64,000 nucleotides of DNA. Origin: Symbiodinium sp. CCMP2592 (Eukaryota > Sar > Dinophyceae > Suessiales > Symbiodiniaceae). Positions 1-9,509 of this stretch are shown in pieces. The stretch's first letter is position 1. Every line of letters begins with the position of its first letter. The DNA is taken from NCBI GenBank assembly GCA_905221615.1, contig CAJNDT010003257.1, positions 689,138-753,137 of the forward strand, in the 5' to 3' direction. Both the position numbers and the translations under genes were made by a program. The notes beneath the pieces are model-generated. The model was not told where the DNA came from. It saw only the letters and a program-made list of their open reading frames with translations, and searched no databases.

Positions 1-721
1 AGTCCTTTGCACTGAAATCCTGCAACTGAATAGGGTCTTCCTTGCATTGAAACTCCCTATGCCGAACTTACATTCTGTACTACTCCCGGGCGTGATACGC
101 ACAAAGCAAGCCCCCAAACTACCGTTTCTGATCAGGTGGCTGTCCCGCCGCAGAAGCCTTCCGAACGAGAGACGCATGACTTTCGAAGGGACTCTGATGT
201 GAGTGGTTGTCAAAATTATGGTCCTTTGTTGGGTCCCAACTATAATATGGACACCCATTATTTAGGGTACCCAAAAAGGGGCCATAATTTTGACAACCAC
301 CCATGTGGAGGTCGGAACAAGTAGTCATAATTTCCCGTCATGGTCCCGGTTTAGTCAAAATCTACACCTAAACCTCATTGCTACCGCTACCTAGCAACTA
401 GATGACAGCGGCGACGACCACGATGACAAGGATACGAGGGACCTCCGGCTCCGGAATTCGACTTCTGACAAACTTTCCTTGCATGCTTACAGACGCATGT
501 CCATAGAACTGTGACCCCCAGACTCTCAAACGCAAGCTTGCCCTAAACCCTATACCCCAAACCCTCAACTCAAGGCTTGATTTTCGGATCCAAAAATCCA
601 AAAGACTCCAAGTTTCCGCAAGGTCTGAATGCTGCAGGTTTCCCAGTCGACGACTCCTCTTCCCCGGAAGATGTTCAATAAGTAATGGGGGATTGGTGTG
701 GGCAAGAGGCCTCCTTGGCGC
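1..721. other. Gene-free spacer at window start
   Basis: No open frame here has coding character or a recognisable motif. The stretch holds one palindromic P1 element at 203-300 and otherwise mixed sequence with scattered CCCTAAA-like words near 540-570. Confidence 0.6.
203..300. repeat. P1 palindromic (MITE-like) element, copy 1
   Basis: The 98-bp unit begins GTGGTTGTCAAAATTATGG and ends with the imperfect reverse complement CCATAATTTTGACAACCAC, so it can fold as a hairpin. The interior carries TTTAGGGTACCC. Related copies lie at 3601-3701, 20991-21093 and 51211-51314. It has no coding capacity, so it would have to be a non-autonomous element or a hairpin-forming dispersed repeat. Confidence 0.85.
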
Positions 722-1133
<412 letters not shown>

Positions 1134-1567
1134 CTCTAAGTACTACTAGTGCTCTTACTATTCCGGTTTCCCCGGCTTCCGTGCAGCTTAGGAGAGCTTC
1201 GGGTCGTGAACTCCTCGTGGGCTTCCGCCTGATTAGCCACGGAGATGCAGAAAATCTTGGAAATCTAAGGGCTCCTTTAAGGGATCTTTAAGAGAAACCT
1301 TCGGTGATCTTTCAGGGAACCCTTAAAGGGTTGCTTCCAAAGGTTCCTTTAAAGGGTTCTATGGGCCTACTATAAGTACGGTACGGCTCTATAAGTTCAT
1401 TAGAGTCATTAGAGGCTTTGATCAGGACCATGAGGGTTTGATAGAGGGCTGTACCCATAGTCCCCATAGTAGTTCCTTTTTGGGGGTTCGTCTTGCTTTC
1501 TGGAATTGTCCGTAGGTGTCTCTCGTGCGGAAGTCCCGGCGGGCTTGGAGGCCTGTAGGTATGGCGT

Positions 1568-1681
1568 ACTTAAAGGATCATTGGACTTAGTAGTTACCGT
1601 TAGTATTAAGGTAACTATACTTATAACCCCAATTAGGGTACTTATAACCATACTTACTAAGTCCCATGATCCTCCAAGTAG
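1568..1681. repeat. P2 palindromic element, copy 1
   Basis: A 114-bp inverted-repeat element with left arm TACTTAAAGGATCATTGGAC and right arm ending GTCCCATGATCCTCCAAGTA. The centre is TTATAACCCC/GGTTATAAG-type sequence. It is one of about ten P2 copies in the window, several of them inside peptidase introns. Confidence 0.85.
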
Positions 1682-3070
1682 TTGAAGCTGGGGGGCATGA
1701 ACCCGGAGAGCCCAACACCCCTTAATTACGGAATATTGTTTAAATTACCAAGGGCCTCATATTATGATTTAAGCTACAGTCCTTAATTAAGGGGTATTGG
1801 GCTGGGAACTGTTGAGTTCACATACGGCTTCTTTGCAGATTTTGGTTGGTGTCTGTTGGGGCGAGCTTTAGGAAGCAACTACCGTACCTCATGCTGGATT
1901 TCAAACCCGAACGAAGCCTTGGTTTAGCCCCAGCTCTAATCCTTTAAGCTTCAATCCGAAGAATCATCCTTCACGAGACTGAAAATAGCATAAAACATTG
2001 TCCTGAATGGCAGTCATATACAGGTCCCGTGCTTGCAAGGTTCCCGAGATTTCGCATGTCGGGCAGCCTTCTTTGTTTCGACCATCACAACCAGCCGTGC
2101 CGCAATGTTTGAGTGTTTGTCGAACAGGGTGTTATCTCACAGATGAAGACCCCGCCGAACGGATTCGAAACTCACATCGGGACTTCAGATTGATGCTTAC
2201 TTCGGTCACCTGATGATATCTCCTCTCCGAAGCAAACTGAGCACAAGGGCAGCTCCATCGCAACTTCGTTGAGCGCTTATCATGACAAGTAATGTACGTG
2301 ATGATCTTATGACTGCAGCTGCTTTAGGGTTTCTCACGACGTTATCGTGATGGGAGGCTTTGCCACGCAGATCTTTTACCTACAAAACTGCAGCCCAGTA
2401 TTCGATGTTCACTCTTGGTCCAAACCCCCCCACCTCCTACATTCACACGCCTATAGACGCCACAACGAAACCCAACAGAACAGCTTTACAACTGGAGCCT
2501 GGAAATTCTTTACCCAGACCCCCTGCAAGAATCCAGGTTCAAGAGCCCTAAACCCTAAACCCCTGACTGACCAACCACGAAAAAAAGCCCAGGTAAGAAG
2601 AAACCCGCCTTAGAAGAGGCAAGGCGGCTTCAGAAGCGGAGATTTCTCTTTGTGTTGTTAGCGCTATTATGACAAGAATTATCATTTAAAGGAGGGGCTT
2701 GCCTTCTTGCCCGCCAGGTCTTGCACTGGGTAAACAACGAGATAAGTATTACAGGCTTAACCTTAACCTCAAAACCCGCCTCAACCCACTCTTCACCCTA
2801 ATCCCTAGCCTTGAAATCAGTAGGGCTGGTACGTCTGGCGTTTGGTGTGTTTGCCAGGCCGGCTGCCAGCGCAAGGAGGATCAAGTACTCTGAAACGGCT
2901 TAAGGTTTGAGTCGAAATTTGGCGACGGGCCTATTCTGAAGCTTCCCTGGAATGGGGCATGGGCAGATCTTGCATGCAAGATTCCAGCGATGTGATGTCA
3001 AGCGTGTCGCATGGAAGTGCGAAACACGGCCGTGCGATCCGCAAGGGCAGGCCAACCTTTGCTCCGCCGG
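1682..3070. other. Gene-free spacer
   Basis: Short open frames exist near 2007-2213, 2347-2613 and 2699-2893, but none shows a motif, a GC-rich third-position pattern or similarity to anything else here. Degenerate CCCTAAA words are common around 2540-2570 and 2755-2815. Confidence 0.5.
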
Positions 3071-3180
3071 TACCCTAAACCCTGCACCCTGAACCCTAAA
3101 CTCCTAAACCCTATTTAAACCCTCAACCCTAAACTCCTAAACCCTCAACCCTAAACTCCTAAACTCTTGAACCCTAAACA
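3071..3180. repeat. Degenerate telomere-like array (CCCTAAA type)
   Basis: About 110 bp of CCCTAAA units mixed with variants such as ACTCCTAAACCCT and CCCTCAA. It is interstitial, flanked by non-repeat sequence on both sides. Confidence 0.85.
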
Positions 3181-3309
3181 TCCAGCCAGCAGATCCGAAA
3201 GCAGAAGCCTCCAACCTCTGATGCCCAAGAGCCCCTGAAACCTAATTGCCAATTCCCCTTGCCAAGGCCCTGAAACAAAGCCTCTAAACACGAAACCCTC
3301 AAAAATCCC

Positions 3310-3500
3310 AGAGGTTGATTTGACTCAGGCTTTCAACAGTTGCACCGTCTCGAGCGCTTTACATTTCATGGTTACGTCATGTGCAAAGCCCAAAGCCAGC
3401 CTAAACCCTACCCATAGGCCCCATAGTAGTTCCTTTTTGGGATTACCTTATAGGATTCTAAAGATGAAACCCTAAAAGGAACTACTTTGGGGCCTATGGG
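3310..3500. repeat. About 190-bp dispersed duplicate with 3' hairpin, copy 1
   Basis: The segment is similar over its whole length to 35128-35330. Shared blocks include TTGACTCAGGCT, CGCTTTACATTTCATGG and GCAAAGCCCAAAGCCA. The last 90 bp form an inverted repeat (CCCATAGGCCCCATAGTAGT against its reverse complement) that also recurs without the left half near 44184-44330. Confidence 0.8.
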
Positions 3501-3600
3501 TGAACCTCTGGAGAGGCCGAAGGGCGATTTGGCAAAACCCGGTCCTCGCCGAGCACCCCCACATCTGAGATGGCGGAAGACCGGCCCAGCTGTTCGCTGT

Positions 3601-3701
3601 GGGTGGTTGTCAAAATTATGGTTGCTTTTTGGGTCCTTCTTATAATACGGCACCTATTATTTAGGGTACCCGAAAAGGGACCATAATTTTGACAACCACC
3701 C
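3601..3701. repeat. P1 palindromic element, copy 2
   Basis: A 101-bp copy with arms GGGTGGTTGTCAAAATTATG and CATAATTTTGACAACCACCC. The interior TATTATTTAGGGTACCCGAA matches copy 1 closely. Confidence 0.85.
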
Positions 3702-5235
3702 ATATAGGGGGCTTAATGATTACCTATACTATTTGCGGGTTCCTTTAAACGGTTCCTTAAAGGGATCTACAGTAGGGTTCTATGGTATAGGGGCGTTAAT
3801 AATGACCTATACTATGTTGGGGGCTCTTTTTTACAATCATAGTATGAGATATCCCAAAACCCTATTCTGATTATTAAGGGCTCACAGGGTTCAGAGTTCA
3901 TGGTTTCAGGGTTTTCAGGGTGTTTGGGTTATTTAGAGAGGGGTTTCATGATTTGGAACCTGGTTTGGGCTAGTCACTGTAGCGAAAGCTGATGGAAGCT
4001 GAAACTCCGCACAGAAAGCTCGTACCTGCAGGTCGTGGCACAGTTTTGGGGGTTTCTTCTCAGCGAAACCGAACGACGGAATAAGGGCCAGATGGGGCAC
4101 TGTAGAATTCGTTGTCTTGGTGACGACACGCCTCGCACACGCTCCTCGCTTTTCGACGCAACACCTTTCCAACTCACACGCGCTTGCCAACTTGTGGTTC
4201 GTTCCACGGCCGTACCACGCATCCGAATGTAGGCTGGCCGGGTTGATCCTACTGTTCTCGAACATAGGGCTGACTAGATGTTCGTCGGCTGACTGCTTAA
4301 ACGGAGGTATGATGATAGGCAGTGGTAGGCCAACCCTTATTCCTTTCTGTCCCGTGAAAGAGCTGCAGGAGCGCAGTGGTGCAGACGATGACCGTTGCTT
4401 GGCTCTGCGCCTTGTGGCGGCTGAGGTTTAGGGTATGGGGTTGTCGGGTTTAAGGGTTTGGGGTTTAGGATCGGATCCGGCCTTTTAAACCCTCAGCTGT
4501 AGATACTTCTGCTTCCCTACGTAGAGCCTCGGATGTTAACGACGACAGCCTGCCGAGCTAGCCCAGTCCTACTGTTTAGGGCTTCTGTGGTTCCTTCAAG
4601 AGGCAAGAAAATTTGCCTTAACGAGTTCGGTAAGGAATGCTGTAATATGTAGGGTTGGGGTGAATCCAAGGTTCGACAGTTGCCACTGGAACGCAAATAT
4701 GACGGCCCCATGTTTGTCCCAAGGCGGTCAGGGAGGAAAGACCACACCTAAACTCTCTCCGTCTGCAATCGGAGTTGTCAGCAGGATGATTTTTTATGTA
4801 GCCCACATGATCAGGTCCTTCAAGCCGGCCCGAAGACCCCAGGTAGCCCTAGAACAAGCAAGGCAACTACCCCCCTCCACAGCTCCACAAGAACCCCAAA
4901 GCGCATGAAAGCTCCAAGGCGGAAGATGCAAGCAAAGGTTTGGTGTTTCGTGTGTTTTCGATCTGCTTTTTCATTTCCAGCAATCTCGGCAAACATTACT
5001 TGGGGAACTATTTTGGGAGTAGAGGTCCTTCTAGTACCGATCCCATTGTCTATGTAAGTCTAGAACAAGCTGTGGCTGAAGGCCTATTTATTTGTTGCCT
5101 TGGTCAGGCTTTATGGCTTCCGCTTTCTTGTGTTTAACCCGTATAGTGAACCTTATAGTAACCCTTATAGTAAGCGATATAGTAACCCTTATAGTGAACC
5201 TTATAGTAAATCTAATTTTCACGCTTCCGTAACCC
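3702..5235. other. Gene-free spacer with P3-type repeat
   Basis: 3786-3880 is a copy of the P3 family (TAGGGGC.TTAAT followed by CCTATACTAT, ending CCCTATTCT..TTATTAAGG). The rest, including open frames on both strands at 3933-4265 and 4517-4747, shows no recognisable protein motif. 5140-5215 is a short run of CTTATAGTAA/GAA units. Confidence 0.5.
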
Positions 5236-5300
5236 CTACTCAAACCCTAACCCCCTAAATCCCTAAACCCTAAAACCCCTAAACCCTAAGCCGTAAGCCC
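5236..5300. repeat. Short telomere-like array
   Basis: CCCTAAA and CCCTAAACCCCTAAA variants over about 65 bp, adjoining a P2 element. Confidence 0.75.
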
Positions 5301-5326
5301 TAATAACATGCAAGAAGCCTCAGGGG

Positions 5327-5436
5327 ACTTAGTAAGTAAGGTTATAAGTAGGTTATAATTAGGGTAACCCCAGTTAGGGGACTTAATTATAACCCACTTA
5401 TAACCTACTTACTAAGTCCCATGATCCTCTAAGTAG
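5327..5436. repeat. P2 palindromic element, copy 2, with flanking direct repeat
   Basis: Inverted-repeat element with ACTTAGTAAGTAAGGTTATA on the left and TTACTAAGTCCCATGATCC on the right. It is bracketed by near-identical copies of TAACATGCAA(G)AAGCCTC at about 5303-5326 and 5436-5457. That may be a long target duplication or an older tandem duplication of the host site. Confidence 0.7.
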
Positions 5437-5967
5437 TAACATGCAAAAGCCTCAGGGGTGGTTGTTCGACGGCGCACACCGACACTCGCCGTCCCCTCGC
5501 ATGCTCAGTCTGGGCTGACGAGTAAGCTGAAGCTGCTTAGCTCCGTTTGTCCATGGCTCTGCATACTTTAGGGTTTAGGGGTTTTGTTTTAGGGTTTAAT
5601 GTCCATGGATCTGCATGTTTTAGGGTTTAGGGGTTTGGTTTTAGGGTTGAATTAGGGGTTGAGGGTCCAGGGTACCTTTAGGGTTGAGTTGAACTTGAAG
5701 TGCATGCGGCATAGGCATTGTCACGCACAGGCTTCTGGATTCGCTTTCAGTATCTACCAGCAGAATCATGTCTCTTCAAACCCCTATATAACCCCCCCCT
5801 CAAAAAGCAAAATCAAACGCACCACAAGTAAAAGCGCTACAAGCCCTGGAGCCGTAAAGTCTGACCCCGTGATTCCACGAACCGAGGGGTGCCGGGGAGA
5901 TCCGCTCTTCGGAAATTTAGGGTTCGTGGTTTGATGGAGGGCGAAGAGGAAGGGTGAGAAAGGGTGA

Positions 5968-5971
5968 GAAA

Positions 5972-6006
<35 letters not shown>
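5968..6006. repeat. (GA)n microsatellite
   Basis: Uninterrupted GAGA run of about 38 bp. Confidence 0.95.
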
Positions 6007-6008
<2 letters not shown>

Positions 6009-6264
6009 TTAAACCAACTGTGGCGATCCCATGAGTTAATTTTGTTGGCCAGAGCTATGACGAAATCCTTCTTTCATCAAATGGGGGAGCCCGCAGTTGT
6101 GCATGTGTGAACTGAAAATGTACGATCCCAGTAGTCCGTCATCGTATGTTATACGGCTTTAGCTTACACTGGGGTCTACATTTGACTTTCACCCCCCAAA
6201 ACACCTGATAAATCATATCGGGTGGGCAAGATTCCCGGGGGTCTTGACCGACCCCTATGCCCGA

Positions 6265-6265
<1 letters not shown>

Positions 6266-6307
<42 letters not shown>

Positions 6308-6365
6308 GGAGGGAGGGAGGGAGAGGGAGAGGGAGAGGGAGAGGGAGAGAAAGAGAGAGAGAGAG
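6266..6365. repeat. (GA)n / (GGGA)n compound microsatellite
   Basis: About 100 bp of purine repeat: GA, then GGGA, then GAGGGA, then GA again. Both strands are open across it but only as RE/SL dipeptide runs. Confidence 0.95.
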
Positions 6366-6540
6366 CTCATAACCCAAGATCAGAGAGGGAGAAAGCCTGA
6401 GGGAGAGACTTGCTTGCAATGAACCTGGATTTTGCGCCCTAAACGCTAAACCTTAAACCCTATACCCTTAGATTCCATGTACTTGTATAGCAGGTACTTA
6501 GGCCTTAAAGGGGTCCCTAGATGGGTGCTTGAATCCTTTA

Positions 6541-6672
6541 AGAAACCCTAAACCCTATAGTAACCCTAAACCCTAAACCCTAAACCCTAAACCCTATAGT
6601 AACCCTAAACCCTAAACCCTAAACCCTAAACCCTAAACCCTAAACCCTATAGTAACCCTAAACCCTAAACCC
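6541..6672. repeat. Interstitial telomere-like array
   Basis: About 130 bp of exact CCCTAAA heptamers interrupted three times by the same CCCTATAGTAA unit. The regular interruption suggests amplification of a higher-order unit rather than simple telomerase addition. Confidence 0.9.
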
Positions 6673-6841
6673 TTTTGTTCAGGGTTGGGTCTCGAAGTGG
6701 AGCGAAGGAAGCGCCTGGTCGACGTTCGCTCGCTCAGCCTGCGGTCGTTCCTCTGGCTGGTTTAGGGTTTGAAGGGGTTTAGGTTTAGGTTTAGAAATTT
6801 GAAGGGGTTTAGGTTTAGGGTTTAGTATAGGGGCCTTAATG

Positions 6842-6846
6842 ATTAG
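6842..6846. repeat. Target-site duplication, left (ATTAG)
   Basis: ATTAG lies directly outside the left LTR and again directly outside the right LTR at 18985-18989. Five base pairs is the usual duplication length for Ty1/copia integration. Confidence 0.85.
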
Positions 6847-7027
6847 TCTTTTCGAGGAGCTACCGGGGAAGGACCTTTAGAAGAACCTGGCTACCTAAGC
6901 TTTGGACTCTAGGCTCAACCCTGAACTTACACCCCGAAAGCACACAACAACTTTATATACGCTGAGCAAAAAGGCCTGCACGTGTGTGTCATCCGGCGCA
7001 GGGGCTCATGCTGAAATCACTCCAACA
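6847..7027 (-). repeat. 3' LTR of the copia element
   Basis: 181 bp. On the coding strand it begins TGTTGGAGTGATTTCAGC and ends CCTCGAAAAGA. It matches the right LTR except for one base in the CACACAAC/CACGCAAC block. The 5' end has the usual TG; the 3' end is GA rather than CA. Confidence 0.95.
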
Positions 7028-7038
7028 CTCCCCCCTTT
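7028..7038 (-). promoter_or_regulatory. Polypurine tract
   Basis: Immediately upstream of the 3' LTR on the coding strand lies AAAGGGGGGAG, a perfect purine run in the position where plus-strand DNA synthesis is primed in LTR elements. Confidence 0.85.
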
Positions 7039-7445
7039 GCGCTTCGCAAAGCCTAATGGTCTGTTAAGACCCTGTGGACTTCTACCTCATTCGAGGGATC
7101 CATCCATTCAGGAGTCGTTGAGCCATTGTCTTAGAGCTAAGGCCTTTCGAAAGGTTCAAACAAGGATAAAGTCTGAAGACAAGTAGCTTAAAAGCCCCTT
7201 TAACCCCGCGGTACCGCCTCAAAAATCCACAAGGGAAAGGACGGATGGTGGCACGGCGAGGAGGGAAGAAAGAAGTCGAGGGCCTGACTAGCCCCGAAGG
7301 AAGGCTAAGTCCAGCCATGAGAAAGAAAGCGACACTTACAGGCCGCTGCAAAAGTCCAGGCCGGCAGGCAGCGGATCAGTTTAACGAGTTGGTGCTCGGA
7401 GGCTCTAGTAGCCTGCAAGGCACTGGTTGCCTTGAAGTCCATCAC
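7039..7445 (-). other. 3' untranslated region of the copia element
   Basis: About 400 bp between the final stop codon and the polypurine tract. No domain or repeat is recognised. Confidence 0.6.
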
Positions 7446-9509
7446 TCACCCTCCCCTGCGGCGTCGAAGTCCAGTAGGGAGATTGGTATGGAAGACCGTG
7501 CGGCCAACCACACAATCACTGCACGGAAGCAGCGATGAGTGATCCCGGTTTCGGAGATGGTAGCACTCGGGATTTTGATGCCAGTGGGAGCCGCTGGAAG
7601 TGAAATGGCTCACCAGGTCGATTGGGTGACGGTAGGCAGCTGCAGGGGCAGCTGGAAGAACAGGAGGAAGAGGAGCGTAGTCCTCAGGATTGGTATTCAC
7701 TCCGATGGATCGGAGATTCGAAGTAGATCTAGAAGATGAAGAGGCTCCACCGGGAAGTCGAGCACCGATGGAGGAGGATGAACCCCTGGGAAGTCGAGCA
7801 TCAGGAGCTGGCAACTGTGTGGAAAAGGAAGGCGGGGTGCTTGCGGCAGGCTGCTGCGTGGTCCCGGTACCGGGCGAGGAATGCACATCCAGAACCCCGG
7901 GAAATCGAGCACCGAGGCCTGGGAACACATACGCAACTAAGCCTAAGAACCTCCTAAGGAAGGACCTAAAACCCTCGTAGGCTAAGATCACATTCGTAAG
8001 GTACACTATAACCCAACCCCAACCCTCAGGCTCAGGAGAGCCTTGCCCTTTCAGAAGCAGGGCACAGCATGCCAGCACTGCGGCCAGCCGCAACCTACAA
8101 TCCTCAGACGGATTCTTAACCCCTAAGAACGGCAACATGTCGCCGAACTTTGAGGCTGTCATCGCCTTCGTAAGGATATCGGCGGGCATCAGTAAGCCGC
8201 TTAAGTGGTAAACCGTCCAAACACCATTTTCGATCCTTTCACGTAGGGCATGGGACCTAAGTCTTAAGTGGCGGGATCTCCAGGAAGTTGGGGGGCCGCT
8301 TACAATGCTCATTGCTGAAGAATTATCTCCGAAAAGGGATCGAGTAAGGGGCTCTGGAAAGATCTCCCCAATCAAGGCCTCAACAGCTTCAGCTGCTTGC
8401 ACAACACAGACGTAGCTGATCAGCTCGCTCTCAGCGGTTGACAGAGCAGTCAGCGTCTGGCGGCCAGATTCCCAGTGGAGCGGAGCTCCAGCCCAGCACA
8501 CTAGCAGACCCTGGTGGGATCTGCCTGAACTTGGCCCAAAAGAGGCGTCTGCAAAAGCATGCAACGTCGTTTCAACGACCGGCCTCGGATACTGTTGAGA
8601 GGCACCGCAGTCACCAGGAGGAGGGCCATACACAATGCACTGGGAGGGTGAAGAATTCAAGAAACGCAACACTCCCTGCCCAATGCTTAGCGCATCCTTT
8701 GGCCTCTTGGTGGTCAACTGTGCCATACGGCTGACTGGAAAAGACAGCTCTGGACGCGCTCGAACTGAGAGCCACAGTAGCTCACCAGTTATGCTTTGAG
8801 CGGCCTTAACCGCTTCCGGATCAACCGGGTCATCACGGCTTTCGCCATCATCGAAGTTGGCTGACCACGCGGCACACGGAGACTTTGCACTCCCCTGCAC
8901 GTTGTGCCTCTTCAAGAGTTCCTTGATGTACTTAGTCTGCCCAATCAAAAGACCATCAGCAGACTCCGAAATCTCAAGACCACAATATTCAACTGGGCCA
9001 TTTTCAGTATGCGTAAATGCGCTGCACTCCCATGTGGCCTTGATTTTTTCAAGAAGAGCAGATCGCTCTGACCAGGGTCCTAACACTAGGAGGTCATCGA
9101 CATACCAACACATCAAGGCAACAGTCTCACCGCCAGGGGATTTGACAAGCCAAATGTTGGGGTCAGCAACGCACTGTTGCAAGTGGCGGTTCTCGCCATC
9201 AACGGTCCAGGTCAGGACTCTGCAGGTTTTGTCCCGGAGGCGGGACCAAGCACGAGGCGAGGTCTGGAGTCCGTAGAGAGCACCATGGACTCTCCACTTG
9301 TAGCCCCTCGGGATAACCCCCGCGGCATACAGCACCTTAGGTGGATTGCAGATCAGATACTCTGCCTCCTGCTCATCAAGAGGAGCATTGAGGAAGGCAG
9401 TCTTGACATCCGTTCCTGAACCACCGTGCTTCCTCATGCCCGCCCATCTCAAGGCAGTGCGGATCGAAAGAGAACCCTTTCCTCGGACCACTTTTGAAAA
9501 TTGCCGCAA
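7446..9509 (-). CDS. Pol 3' part: reverse transcriptase (palm onward), RNase H and zinc-motif tail
   Basis: The open frame codes for the catalytic part of a copia-type reverse transcriptase and its RNase H. The first catalytic Asp is in TDVKTAFLNAPL (about residue 34) and the active-site pair is YVDD (136-139). RNase H follows with acidic residues in FADAS (D320), STAESE (E359), GDNSSA (D394) and PADILTK (D443), the copia arrangement. After residue 470 comes a hydrophobic then Ser/Pro-rich linker. The tail ends in a block with H643, C648, L651, C662 and C665, an H-x4-C...PCxxC pattern suggesting a zinc site. The first codon of the open stretch is TTG, so it is not an independent gene. The reverse-transcriptase N-terminus (fingers) lies in the preceding frame (9449-12832), which overlaps by 61 nt. 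Confidence 0.9.
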   Translation of the reverse strand: MRQFSKVVRGKGSLSIRTALRWAGMRKHGGSGTDVKTAFLNAPLDEQEAEYLICNPPKVLYAAGVIPRGYKWRVHGALYGLQTSPRAWSRLRDKTCRVLTWTVDGENRHLQQCVADPNIWLVKSPGGETVALMCWYVDDLLVLGPWSERSALLEKIKATWECSAFTHTENGPVEYCGLEISESADGLLIGQTKYIKELLKRHNVQGSAKSPCAAWSANFDDGESRDDPVDPEAVKAAQSITGELLWLSVRARPELSFPVSRMAQLTTKRPKDALSIGQGVLRFLNSSPSQCIVYGPPPGDCGASQQYPRPVVETTLHAFADASFGPSSGRSHQGLLVCWAGAPLHWESGRQTLTALSTAESELISYVCVVQAAEAVEALIGEIFPEPLTRSLFGDNSSAMSIVSGPPTSWRSRHLRLRSHALRERIENGVWTVYHLSGLLMPADILTKAMTASKFGDMLPFLGVKNPSEDCRLRLAAVLACCALLLKGQGSPEPEGWGWVIVYLTNVILAYEGFRSFLRRFLGLVAYVFPGLGARFPGVLDVHSSPGTGTTQQPAASTPPSFSTQLPAPDARLPRGSSSSIGARLPGGASSSSRSTSNLRSIGVNTNPEDYAPLPPVLPAAPAAAYRHPIDLVSHFTSSGSHWHQNPECYHLRNRDHSSLLPCSDCVVGRTVFHTNLPTGLRRRRGG

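Noticed and set aside
4035..4265. Overlapping open frames on both strands in a GC-balanced patch
   Set aside because: Frames on both strands are similarly open and show no domain or coding-type third-position bias.
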